Positions 8,597 through 16,951 of a stretch of DNA of 64,000 nucleotides are shown piece after piece (within the stretch, counting starts at the first letter, position 1; each line of letters opens with the position of its first letter). Made by a program: the position numbers and the translations under genes. Source of the stretch: Prochlorococcus marinus XMU1419 (GTDB lineage: Bacteria > Cyanobacteriota > Cyanobacteriia > PCC-6307 > Cyanobiaceae); NCBI RefSeq assembly GCF_017695955.1, contig NZ_JAAORO010000002.1, positions 186,001 to 250,000 on the forward strand. The letters are read 5' to 3'. Under the pieces are notes generated by a model. The model saw nothing but the letters and a program-made list of their open reading frames with translations. It had not been told where the DNA came from and did not search any database.

Positions 8597-9982
8597 ATGG
8601 CTGAAGATTTAATTAATAATAAAGATATATATTTCCCCTCATATTTAGGGACTAATGACAAATTGATTACTCTTCTTAATAGAACAAGTCAAATTCTTTG
8701 TGAATGGTTCTCTAAAGCTGATAAAAATGGTCCTTTACCTTGTGATGAGAGTTTCAAGTATATTATGCCTTCAGAAGATGGTAATTCTGAAGACGATTTG
8801 TTTCCTGAGATTGAATCTCTTTTAAATAATTCATTTAATCCTGTTCATCCTGGCTCACTAGCTCATCTTGATCCCCCACCTTTGATTTTCTCTATTTTGG
8901 GAGATTTAATTGCTGCTGGTCTAAATAATAATCTTTTAGCTTACGAGTTATCACCAAGTGTAACTTTGCTTGAGGATTCATTATGCAAATGGTTTGCCAA
9001 GAAAATAGGGTTTAATGATTTCTCAGGAGGTATAGCTGCTAGCGGAGGTACATTAAGTAATCTGAATGCACTTATAGCTGCTAGAAATAATGCTGGATTA
9101 GGTACAAATCCTAATTCTGTATTACTTCTTAGTGAAGATGCTCATTCATCCTTCGTTAAATGTATAAGAGTGATGGGTCTAGATACTACTAATCTTGTCA
9201 GGATTAAAACTGATAATCAAGGTCGAATGGATATAAATGATCTCAGAAAGTCTTTAGAAAAATGTTCAATAGAAAATAAAAAAATATTTGCTATTGTTGC
9301 CACCCTTGGGACGACTATAAGAGGAGCCATTGATCCTATTAAAGAAATTAGTGAAATCTGTAAACAAAGGAACATATGGTTTCATATTGATGGTTCAATT
9401 GGAGGGATTTTTGCTATAACTTCTTTTCCAATAGAAGGTTTAAATAATATTAATCAGGCTAATTCGATAACGATAAATCCACAAAAAATCATTGGCATTA
9501 CAAAGACTTCATCCTTGTTATTGGTTTCAAATATGAGTACTTTAGAAAATACTTATAATACAGGACTACCATATATATCATCTAAAGATAATATTATAAA
9601 TAGAGGAGAAATAGGCATACAAGGTTCTAGACCTGCAGAAGTTATCAAACTATGGCTTGGGTTACGTTTTTTAGGTTTGAATGGAATAGAAAATATATTA
9701 AATTCATCAATTAAAAGAAAAGATTTTTTTATAAAAAATATCAGTAAAAATAAATTTGACATATATTCTGGTCCTCTTCATATTGTTTCATTCATACCAA
9801 AGAAACTTGAGCCAAAAGACTCTGATACATGGACTCAAACTAAAGTTAATGAACTAATTAAAAATAATTTTATGCTTTCTAGACCAAAATTTAAAGGTAA
9901 ATATTTTTTACGGGTTGTAATGGGAAATTACAATACAAAAGAATCTCATATTGAAGAACTTTTGAGACTTTTAGATACTTAA
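8597..9982 (+). CDS. Group II pyridoxal-dependent decarboxylase family protein
   Basis: This 461-residue protein is of the group II PLP decarboxylase family (diaminobutyrate, glutamate and aromatic-acid decarboxylases). Landmarks are NPVHPGSLAHLDPPP at about 81-95, the GIAASGGTLSNLNAL cofactor segment at about 145-159, ATLGTTIRGAIDPI and HIDGSIGG at about 263-270, where D265 should pair with the pyridine nitrogen. The Schiff-base lysine is probably K297 in NPQKIIGI; typical members have an aspartate/serine-X-His-Lys-Trp motif here. The changed motif means that substrate, and even decarboxylase activity, cannot be assumed. It is divergent from tadA. Confidence 0.8.
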   Translation: MAEDLINNKDIYFPSYLGTNDKLITLLNRTSQILCEWFSKADKNGPLPCDESFKYIMPSEDGNSEDDLFPEIESLLNNSFNPVHPGSLAHLDPPPLIFSILGDLIAAGLNNNLLAYELSPSVTLLEDSLCKWFAKKIGFNDFSGGIAASGGTLSNLNALIAARNNAGLGTNPNSVLLLSEDAHSSFVKCIRVMGLDTTNLVRIKTDNQGRMDINDLRKSLEKCSIENKKIFAIVATLGTTIRGAIDPIKEISEICKQRNIWFHIDGSIGGIFAITSFPIEGLNNINQANSITINPQKIIGITKTSSLLLVSNMSTLENTYNTGLPYISSKDNIINRGEIGIQGSRPAEVIKLWLGLRFLGLNGIENILNSSIKRKDFFIKNISKNKFDIYSGPLHIVSFIPKKLEPKDSDTWTQTKVNELIKNNFMLSRPKFKGKYFLRVVMGNYNTKESHIEELLRLLDT

Positions 9983-9985
9983 CTT

Positions 9986-10123
9986 ATGAATATGGGTAGA
10001 CCAAAAATTATTGCAATAGTAACAGGGTTTATATCTATAGCTATTTGTATTGCTTATTTACTCCTAATAACTATCTTTGATTTCAGAACTTATCTAAATG
10101 ATCAATTATCCAATTTTACATAG
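9986..10123 (+). CDS. Small single-span membrane protein, 45 residues
   Basis: A 45-codon frame begins three bases after the decarboxylase stop. The protein starts MNMGRPKII, then has one hydrophobic segment (about residues 8-31) and a short polar tail FDFRTYLNDQ. The inner ATG (codon 3) is an equally good start. The stop codon overlaps the end of the convergent GTPase gene by 8 bp. Placement, the positive-inside GRPK sequence and clean gene borders support a real gene; I recall similar short proteins in picocyanobacteria, but no function is known to me. Confidence 0.6.
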   Translation: MNMGRPKIIAIVTGFISIAICIAYLLLITIFDFRTYLNDQLSNFT

Positions 10124-11615
10124 TAAATGGAGGTAAACTTTTATTTGATTTAAAATAATTTTTCATTTCAATTTTAGAAATGGCTTCTTTTACGAAGTTG
10201 TTTAAAATTTCCTCTCTTTTACTTATCCTATAGATTTTATCTACGACTTCTTGAATTCCTCCATCTCCCCAATCTTGCCCATTTTTAAAATATTCAATCA
10301 AACTTAGTCCTACTATTCTTATTAGCCAGCCTGCTGTAACTGACTGTATAGATTTAGATAATAATATCTTAGTCAAGCTTGTAGCTAAAGCAGGAGAAAT
10401 AATGGCGAGCCCCCCTTTTAGTATTCCTTGTTTAGCCAATGCACTCAGCAATGATGTTGCCAAATCTTTTGCATCTTTTTTTGTAAGCTTTATTTCATAT
10501 ATTTTTGATAATTCCATTATCATTTGAATGTTTACTGAGGTAGTAGTAAGGAAATCAACAGCTGGTAGTGGATTAACTAGTATTACTCCTCCTGTAATCC
10601 ACATGTATTTATTAATCACTTTATTTGACATTAAATATCTTTGTTCTTGCACGAAATTTTTACTTTTAATACCTAACTTGTTTGATCGAAAAAGAATATT
10701 ATCCGCCAATAACTCTTCACCATTATTATCGAGCGTTTCAATTATTTCTCTAAATAAACTTCCTACATCTGGAACTATATTTATAGCATCTGATTTTATA
10801 TAGGGAGATTGTTGAGGTACTGCAATTGTTTGAACAACTGTAATTCTATTTTTTCTAGCGGAAGTTATAGAGATTATATTTTCTTCAATGAGGTTATTTT
10901 CGTCTCTAGACCTTAAATCACATTTATTTAGAACTATTATTATTTTTTTTCTTAATTTTAATAATTCTTTAATTAAATAGTTTTCGTATTTATTTATGTC
11001 CTGATCTAACACAAAAAGAACTAAGTCGGAATTTGATGCTTGTATAATCGTTTCTTTTTCTCTTTCTTCTCCTAATTTAGATGGTTCGAACAAACCCGGA
11101 GTATCCACTATATTAATATTTCTTTTTAAGATTGGGATGCGAATTTTATAACTATTAATTTGCTTTGTTGTACCTATTTTTGCGGAAGTTTGTCCGACAA
11201 TATTTTTCAATAAAGATCTTGCTATAGAAGTTTTTCCTGAGGAACCTGCTCCAAAAAGAGTAACTTTATAATCTCCTGTTTTTAATTGGGACTCTAGTTT
11301 ATTTTTTTGGTAATTTAACAATTCAACTTTTACTTTATCATTAATTTTTTTATTAATTTTCTCGACCCCTTCTAAACTTATCTTGGCAGCACCATATGTG
11401 TTTTTGAATGAAAGTGTATTTTTCTTATTTTTATATATAACTTTATAAACTATTTTCTTAAATAATTTTTTATCAATATTATAAAAGATATAAATTATTA
11501 TTATTAATAATATAAGGGTATAAATATTTACTATTCTTATAATTATCGATAATAAAATATAAAGTAATAATATTAAAAAAGTATATTTTATATATTTTAA
11601 TTTCAAGTAATTCAT
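10116..11615 (-). CDS. Membrane-anchored Era-like GTPase with DUF697-type C-terminal domain
   Basis: This 499-residue protein has two adjacent hydrophobic segments (about 11-28 and 31-46), a basic coiled stretch, then a G domain. G1 GAGSSGKTS lies at about 122-130, the G3 DTPG at 171-174, the G4 NKCD at 230-233 and a G5-like TSA near 250. The C-terminal half has glycine- and alanine-rich hydrophobic segments (INPLPAVDFLTTTSVNIQ and following), typical of the DUF697/YcjF-associated GTPases of cyanobacteria and plastids. The role is unknown; family members are thought to act at membranes. It lies 1 bp after lspA on the same strand. Confidence 0.82.
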   Translation of the reverse strand: MNYLKLKYIKYTFLILLLYILLSIIIRIVNIYTLILLIIIIYIFYNIDKKLFKKIVYKVIYKNKKNTLSFKNTYGAAKISLEGVEKINKKINDKVKVELLNYQKNKLESQLKTGDYKVTLFGAGSSGKTSIARSLLKNIVGQTSAKIGTTKQINSYKIRIPILKRNINIVDTPGLFEPSKLGEEREKETIIQASNSDLVLFVLDQDINKYENYLIKELLKLRKKIIIVLNKCDLRSRDENNLIEENIISITSARKNRITVVQTIAVPQQSPYIKSDAINIVPDVGSLFREIIETLDNNGEELLADNILFRSNKLGIKSKNFVQEQRYLMSNKVINKYMWITGGVILVNPLPAVDFLTTTSVNIQMIMELSKIYEIKLTKKDAKDLATSLLSALAKQGILKGGLAIISPALATSLTKILLSKSIQSVTAGWLIRIVGLSLIEYFKNGQDWGDGGIQEVVDKIYRISKREEILNNFVKEAISKIEMKNYFKSNKSLPPFTM

Positions 11616-11616
11616 A

Positions 11617-12075
11617 TTATCTATTATTTTTAAAAATGTTATAAATTAAAAAAATAAAACCAATATTAATAGATATATCAGCAATATTAAATACTGGAAA
11701 ATTTACAATATTTAAATTTATAAAATCAACAACAAAACCTTTATATATCCTATCTATGCCATTGCCAATAGTTCCGCCAAGAATAAAGCTATAAGAATAC
11801 AGATCGAATAAGTTTAAAGTATTTTTCCTAAATATTAAATAAATAAGTATTATTGAAAACAAAATACTTATAAAAGATAAAAATATTCTACTACCACTAA
11901 ATATATTAAATGCTGCCCCGTAATTTTCTACAAAGTCTAATTTGAATAAAAGAAAATCTTTATTAATAAATAATTTTTTATTATAAATCATTAAATATTT
12001 CGTAAATTGATCTATTAGGACAATAAAAATACTTAAAGATAAAAAATATATTTTTGTTTGTATTTTATTGATCAT
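11617..12075 (-). CDS. lspA: Lipoprotein signal peptidase (SPase II)
   Basis: This 152-residue inner-membrane aspartyl protease has four transmembrane segments. The conserved boxes are present: DQFTKYL near residues 22-28, ENYGAAFNIF, GTIGNGIDRIYKGFVVDFINL with the first catalytic Asp, and FNIADISI with the second. It removes signal peptides from prolipoproteins after lipidation. The gene shares its start base with the end of bioY and is followed at once by the GTPase gene, so bioY, lspA and the GTPase gene probably form an operon. Confidence 0.93.
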   Translation of the reverse strand: MINKIQTKIYFLSLSIFIVLIDQFTKYLMIYNKKLFINKDFLLFKLDFVENYGAAFNIFSGSRIFLSFISILFSIILIYLIFRKNTLNLFDLYSYSFILGGTIGNGIDRIYKGFVVDFINLNIVNFPVFNIADISINIGFIFLIYNIFKNNR

Positions 12076-12644
12076 TAATTGCTCCGTTTTAAACGTTCTA
12101 TAGGTTTAATAAGTAATAAAAGTGGAAAAAGCATTAAAAAATGATATCCAATCTTACCTAAGGAGTATTTCCCTAAATTATATAAAAATAAATTAAATTT
12201 ACTGTAGGATATAATTTGTATTAAGTTGTAAACTATTCCAGTTAAATGCATAGCACTTATTGCTATAAATCCATTTTTTAAAAAGTTTCCAACTTTTATC
12301 TTATTTCTATTATTTAAATCATCAATTATTTTTATTAATGGATATAAACCTAATAAATAACCAAAATTTGGAGTGAGCAAATAACCTATTGAACCTCCTT
12401 GATAAAATACAGGAAAAATAAACAATCCCAAAATTAAATATATAGATAATGCTCTAAAAACAACTCTTCTATGAAATATAAGAGTTAATAAAATTATGGC
12501 TGGAATTTGCCATGTAATAGGAAACTCAATGTTATTACTAGATTTATAGATAAAAGGTAGTGGAATATAAACAGGTAACATTGATGTTATTACTAATGAT
12601 TGAAGACTCACCAGTATCTCAATTAATTTATAAAAATTGAGCAT
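12075..12644 (-). CDS. bioY: BioY family protein (biotin uptake S component-like)
   Basis: This 189-residue hydrophobic protein has about six membrane segments. The PTWQIPAIILLTLIFH-like and LTPNFGYLLGLYP blocks (the latter at about residues 90-103) match BioY, the substrate-binding S component of biotin ECF transporters. No EcfA/EcfT genes lie nearby, so it either works alone, as some BioY proteins do, or shares an energy-coupling module encoded elsewhere. The gene runs 1 bp into lspA. The gap to the upstream permease gene is 15 bp, on the same strand. Confidence 0.8.
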   Translation of the reverse strand: MLNFYKLIEILVSLQSLVITSMLPVYIPLPFIYKSSNNIEFPITWQIPAIILLTLIFHRRVVFRALSIYLILGLFIFPVFYQGGSIGYLLTPNFGYLLGLYPLIKIIDDLNNRNKIKVGNFLKNGFIAISAMHLTGIVYNLIQIISYSKFNLFLYNLGKYSLGKIGYHFLMLFPLLLLIKPIERLKRSN

Positions 12645-12659
12645 TATTATAAATTCTAT

Positions 12660-13892
12660 TTATAAACTTCTCAATGCAACAATTGGATCTAATTTAGAAG
12701 CTCTTTTTGCTGGTAAAACGCCAAAGATTAAACCAATTGATCCTGAAATGATCATGGTGGAAAAAGTAGTTGTAATTCCTACTGATGCAGGAAGTGGTGT
12801 TATCAGAGATAGAAGAAAAACACCCGACAATCCCGTCGTTGTTCCTATTAATCCTCCAATTGTAGACAAAATCAATGCCTCAATTAAAAATTGAATTAAT
12901 ATATCTGACTGTTTTGCTCCTATTGCTTTTCTTAGTCCAATCTCTTCAGTCCTTTCGCTTACAGAAACAAGCATAATATTCATGATTCCTATGCCTCCAA
13001 CCACTAAAGATACTGCCCCAATACCAGCCAATAAAAAAGTTAATCCACTCGTTATGTTGGTTACTATATTCAATGCATCTTCTTGTGATCTAACCGCAAA
13101 GTCATCATCTCTGATTATTTTATGTCTTTGCCTTAATAAGTTAGTAATCTGAAATTTAGCGGCGCTAGTTGAATTTTTATTTATCGCTTCAACGCTGATG
13201 AAGCTTAAACTTACTCCATATGTCGGGTCCTTCCCTGTAATCCTGTTGACCATGGTTGTTAATGGAATATAAGCATTTTTGTCTTGATTACTTCCAAATA
13301 CAGCACCTTTTGGTTTTAATATTCCGATAATTTCATAAGTGTGGTCTTTAATTCTGATTTTTTTTCCAAGTGATGAAGATTTATCTTTGAAAAATTCGTC
13401 TTTAAGATCAGGACCTATTACAACATAACTTCTTGCACTATTAACATCACTTTTTGATAAAAATCTACCCTTATCTACTTCAAAGCTTCTTACTTCAAGG
13501 AATTCAGGAGTAACTCCAGCAATTGATATATTTAAACTTTTAGAATTTGACTGCACTATTTCGTTAGCAGAGATTTGAGGAGCTACTTTTTTAACTGTTG
13601 GTACTTGATTGTTTATTGCTACTGCATCTTCTAAAACTAGATTTTTAGGAAATGAAATACCTCTTCTTCTTGTGTCATTATTACCGGGAACAATGAATAA
13701 AACATTTGCACCTAAATTACTTAATTGGTTTTTTGCTAATGTTTGAGCACCTCTACCAAGTCCAACAAGTGTAATAACTGAAGCATTCCCTATAATTATC
13801 CCCAGCATTGTTAACGAACTTCTCAATTTGTTCGAAACTAATGTTTTTGTGGCCATGCCTAAGGCTTCTTTTATTGAGATATTCCTAGACAT
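12660..13892 (-). CDS. ABC transporter permease of the MacB/FtsX type
   Basis: This 410-residue protein has one N-terminal membrane helix (about 22-45, SSLTMLGIIIGNASVITLVG), a large periplasmic MacB-PCD domain (about 50-280) and three C-terminal FtsX-type helices. The sequence SERTEEIGLRKAIGAKQSDIL just after the second helix is the coupling motif of the family. These permeases work as mechanotransmission dimers with a MacB/LolD-type ATPase; none is adjacent, so the partner must be elsewhere. Its start overlaps the last 8 bp of pyk, which suggests translational coupling. Confidence 0.9.
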   Translation of the reverse strand: MSRNISIKEALGMATKTLVSNKLRSSLTMLGIIIGNASVITLVGLGRGAQTLAKNQLSNLGANVLFIVPGNNDTRRRGISFPKNLVLEDAVAINNQVPTVKKVAPQISANEIVQSNSKSLNISIAGVTPEFLEVRSFEVDKGRFLSKSDVNSARSYVVIGPDLKDEFFKDKSSSLGKKIRIKDHTYEIIGILKPKGAVFGSNQDKNAYIPLTTMVNRITGKDPTYGVSLSFISVEAINKNSTSAAKFQITNLLRQRHKIIRDDDFAVRSQEDALNIVTNITSGLTFLLAGIGAVSLVVGGIGIMNIMLVSVSERTEEIGLRKAIGAKQSDILIQFLIEALILSTIGGLIGTTTGLSGVFLLSLITPLPASVGITTTFSTMIISGSIGLIFGVLPAKRASKLDPIVALRSL

Positions 13893-15675
13893 ATTTATAT
13901 TTATCTATTGCATCATCATCTTCAATTTGTCCCATGTATATAACACCTTCATTAAGCTGGAGTGTAATAAGGTCGCCATTACTGATTTGATGTTTATCCA
14001 TACTTTCTAAATTACAAATTGTAGAAATCTTTTTATTATTTTTGTTAAACAAAGCATAAACATCATTTACATTTTGGTTCGTAACAATACCTGCAATATT
14101 TTTACTAAGTGGAATATTTTTCATTAATTCCTTCGGAACAAATAATATTTCTCCAGGACAAATCAAGGATAAATCAAGATTATTTTTAATTATTCTTGCT
14201 TTACCTGTAACTCCGATTTCTCCTATTGAAATTCCTCTTGATACAATTTTTCTTACTAAACCGACTTTTATTAAATCAGTAGAGCCACTTATTCCAGTTA
14301 ATGTACCTGCGGTTTGAACTACTAAATCTCCTTGATTTAGTACCCCCATATCCTGAGCAATTTGCATAGCTAAACTAAAAGTTTTTGCTGTTCTTTCATC
14401 ATTTTTAACTACTAATGGAGTAACTCCCCAAACAAGTTGCAATCTTCTTGCTACACTCCTTTCTGTAGTAGTTGCCAAGATAGGCGTTGGTGGTCTGAAC
14501 TTGCTTACATTTCGAGCGGTAGAACCTGATTTTGTTAAAGGGATTATAGCTCCTGCATCTAGTTGTCTAGCTATATTACTTACTGCTGCACTAATAGCAT
14601 TTGGGATCGTACTTGGTAAGTGGCTTTCAATAGCCTTAAGTGGATAATCCCTTTCAATTCTTCTTGCTATGGTTGCCATCGTTTCAACAGCCTCTACAGG
14701 ATAATCACCAACTGCAGTTTCGTTTGAAAGCATTACAGCATCTGTACCATCCAGAATTGCATTTGCAACATCACTAACTTCGGCCCTAGTTGGTCTTGGG
14801 TTAGAAGCCATAGAATCAAGCATTTGAGTCGCTGTAATTATTGGAATACCTAATGAATTAGCTTTTCTTATTAATTCCTTTTGTAAAAGAGGAACTTCTT
14901 CAGCAGGCATTTCAACTCCCAAATCACCTCTTGCAACCATAACCCCATCACATAAGGGTAATACTGTATCAATTTGATCAATTGCTTCAAATTTTTCTAT
15001 TTTTGCTACTACAGGAGTGGAATGTCCATTTTTGTTAATTAAATCTTTTATCTCGTTTATATCGGATGGATTTCTTACGAAACTTAAGGCTATCCAATCA
15101 ACTCCTTCAGATAATCCGAATTTTAAATCCTCTTTATCTTTTTCTGTTAATGCTTTTACTGATAATTGAACATCAGGGAAATTAACCCCTTTATTGTTAG
15201 AAAGAACTCCCCCTACAGTTACTAGGCACTCTAAAATATTAGCTTTTATATCTACTTTTTCTACAATCATTTCTATTTTACCATCATCTAATAGTATTCT
15301 TTTTCCCTCGCTAACCTCTTGAGAAAGTTTGTCGTAAGTTACATTTGCAATAGTATTTGTACATTCGACTTCATTCGATGTAAGTGTGAATTTATCACCT
15401 TTTTTAACTTTTACTGGACCATCTTTAAATCGCCCTAATCTTATTTTGGGTCCTTGAAGATCTTGCAATATTCCAATATCAATATCTAGCTTTTTTGATA
15501 CTTCCCTTATGGTTTTTATCCTCTCAGCATGATCTTTATGATCTCCATGTGAGAAATTTAATCTGAATGTAGTTACTCCAGCTTTAATTAAATCTGTAAT
15601 TATCTCTTCAGTTTGAGTTGCAGGGCCAATAGTTGCTACTATTTTTGTTCTTCTTTTTAAATCAATATTCGACAT
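13885..15675 (-). CDS. pyk: Pyruvate kinase with C-terminal PEP-utiliser-like domain
   Basis: This 596-residue pyruvate kinase is about 120 residues longer than the E. coli enzymes. The catalytic core is complete: TKIVATIGPA at the start, LNFSHGDHKDH, the KIEKFEAIDQID active-site lysine region, MVARGDLGVEMP and ITATQMLDSM. The regulatory domain spans about 350-475. After it, residues about 490-580 resemble the mobile phosphohistidine domain of PEP-utilising enzymes (GVTGKARII, CPGEILFVP, IAGIVTNQN), an arrangement known from cyanobacteria and Bacillus. I see no TSHA-type histidine there, so phosphotransfer is unlikely. It makes ATP and pyruvate from PEP. Confidence 0.95.
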   Translation of the reverse strand: MSNIDLKRRTKIVATIGPATQTEEIITDLIKAGVTTFRLNFSHGDHKDHAERIKTIREVSKKLDIDIGILQDLQGPKIRLGRFKDGPVKVKKGDKFTLTSNEVECTNTIANVTYDKLSQEVSEGKRILLDDGKIEMIVEKVDIKANILECLVTVGGVLSNNKGVNFPDVQLSVKALTEKDKEDLKFGLSEGVDWIALSFVRNPSDINEIKDLINKNGHSTPVVAKIEKFEAIDQIDTVLPLCDGVMVARGDLGVEMPAEEVPLLQKELIRKANSLGIPIITATQMLDSMASNPRPTRAEVSDVANAILDGTDAVMLSNETAVGDYPVEAVETMATIARRIERDYPLKAIESHLPSTIPNAISAAVSNIARQLDAGAIIPLTKSGSTARNVSKFRPPTPILATTTERSVARRLQLVWGVTPLVVKNDERTAKTFSLAMQIAQDMGVLNQGDLVVQTAGTLTGISGSTDLIKVGLVRKIVSRGISIGEIGVTGKARIIKNNLDLSLICPGEILFVPKELMKNIPLSKNIAGIVTNQNVNDVYALFNKNNKKISTICNLESMDKHQISNGDLITLQLNEGVIYMGQIEDDDAIDKYKYV

Positions 15676-15736
15676 ATATAGATAATATTGCTAGATATAA
15701 ATAAATTTACCATATCCAAAGTTAGTTATTTAAGTC

Positions 15737-16066
15737 ATGGATTTTAAAACTTATCAGAAAAAAGCTAGAGAAACTGCACAATATCCAGATTTAGGTTCAA
15801 ATAATATTTACCCAACTCTTGGTTTAGTTGGAGAAGCTGGTGAGGTAGCAGAAAAAGTAAAAAAAGTTATAAGAGATAAAAATGGAATATTTGATAAAGA
15901 ATCAAAATTAGGTATTAAAAAAGAGTTGGGAGATGTTTTGTGGTACATATCAAATCTTTGTACTGAATTAAATTTTAATTTAGAGGATGTTGCTATACAA
16001 AACCTAGAAAAATTGAAATTAAGAGCTTCTAAAGGGTTGATAAGCGGTTCTGGGGACGATAGATAA
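15737..16066 (+). CDS. MazG-like nucleotide pyrophosphohydrolase family protein
   Basis: This 109-residue all-helical protein is of the all-alpha NTP pyrophosphatase superfamily. The metal-binding acidic motif appears as GLVGEAGEVAEKVKK at about residues 29-43 (EExxE-like), and the second motif as KKELGDVLWYISNLC at about 74-88. Small MazG-like proteins clean nucleotide pools by hydrolysing non-canonical NTPs; substrate preference is unknown. It is divergent from pyk (61 bp) and ends 2 bp before the convergent yggT gene. Confidence 0.85.
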   Translation: MDFKTYQKKARETAQYPDLGSNNIYPTLGLVGEAGEVAEKVKKVIRDKNGIFDKESKLGIKKELGDVLWYISNLCTELNFNLEDVAIQNLEKLKLRASKGLISGSGDDR

Positions 16067-16068
16067 AT

Positions 16069-16377
16069 TTAGCTATAACCCAAACTTGCATACTGGAGAT
16101 TTGTAATTAAGTTTTGAATAACATTTAAAAGTAAAAAAGCTAATAATGATGAAATATCAAATCCACCTATTGGAGGGATAATACCTCTAAAAATGTTTAA
16201 ATAAGGATCTGTGATAGAAGTTAATGCAGATAAAACACCGTTACTCCAATCAATACCTGGAAACCATGTAAGTAAAATTCTTATTATCAATATGAATGAA
16301 TAAATTGATAGAGTTTGGCCCAGAACTGCAAAAATCTCAGATAACATTATTTTTGGAAATTTAATACATCCTAACAT
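16069..16377 (-). CDS. YggT family membrane protein
   Basis: This is a two-helix membrane protein of up to 102 residues. The conserved core LSIYSFILIIRILLTWFPGIDW and the ITDPYLNIFRGIIPPIGGFDIS loop are typical of YggT (CCB3/Ycf19 relatives). Plastid homologues help in cytochrome b6 maturation or nucleoid organisation; the role in bacteria is open. A second ATG at 16347 gives a 92-residue protein closer to family length; neither start has a strong ribosome-binding site. It lies 7 bp downstream of scpB on the same strand. Confidence 0.85.
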   Translation of the reverse strand: MLGCIKFPKIMLSEIFAVLGQTLSIYSFILIIRILLTWFPGIDWSNGVLSALTSITDPYLNIFRGIIPPIGGFDISSLLAFLLLNVIQNLITNLQYASLGYS

Positions 16378-16384
16378 TTACTTA

Positions 16385-16846
16385 TTATTGCTGCTTATTA
16401 TTACTGCCACCTATATTTGAGAGATATTCATTACTTACAGCAAAAGTTTGAAAAAACTTTTCTGATAATGATAACCAATATGATCTACCATCTTTCTGCT
16501 TCCGCTTGACGATAAATTTCTTTTCTAATAATTCTTTAATATGATCATAGGCTCCTGAACCTCTAAGAAGTATAAGATCCGATTGCAGGATCTTTTTTTT
16601 GATCGCAATAGTTGCCAATGTCCTTAATTCGGATGTTTTCAAATCAGAAGGAAGTAAATCATCGACGAATTCATTAAGACTGGATTTTAATTCGAGAGAA
16701 TAACTATTATTAACTGCATTTAATTCAATAGCTGAGTTGGGATTAGAGTATTTATTTTTAAGATCTATGATTGCATCATTAATCGAGTTAATATCAGAAT
16801 TAGTAATTTCTGAAAGATCCTTTTTTGTTATTGGTCTGCCTTTCAA
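16385..16846 (-). CDS. scpB: Segregation and condensation protein ScpB (5' end anomalous)
   Basis: ScpB binds ScpA as part of the SMC condensin complex that folds the chromosome. The frame from TTG 16846 gives 153 residues with two winged-helix domains; the ELRTLATIAIKKKILQSDLILLRGSGAYDHI region is the ScpB signature. However, the same frame continues upstream of 16846 with family-like residues (LVTKVEAVLYLKGRP), the usual first helix of ScpB, and contains no ATG, GTG or TTG until an ATG at 16939 that is followed two codons later by TAG. So the true start is unresolved: a non-canonical start, a nonsense change or a sequence error. Confidence 0.8.
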   Translation of the reverse strand: MKGRPITKKDLSEITNSDINSINDAIIDLKNKYSNPNSAIELNAVNNSYSLELKSSLNEFVDDLLPSDLKTSELRTLATIAIKKKILQSDLILLRGSGAYDHIKELLEKKFIVKRKQKDGRSYWLSLSEKFFQTFAVSNEYLSNIGGSNNKQQ

Positions 16847-16951
16847 ATATAGAACAGCTTCAACTTTTGTAACTAGATCTATATCAGATTTTGGCGTGGT
16901 ATTTAGATCAGATTGATTGATTTTTTTTACCTAAATCATTCCTAATTTACC

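Noticed and set aside
11083-11100. GGTTCGAAC tRNA T-arm-like string
   Set aside because: It lies inside the GTPase coding sequence and there are no matching acceptor, D or anticodon arms.
12637-12894. 85-codon plus-strand frame at the bioY/permease boundary
   Set aside because: Antisense to the conserved FtsX-type C-terminus of the permease; composition follows from that gene.
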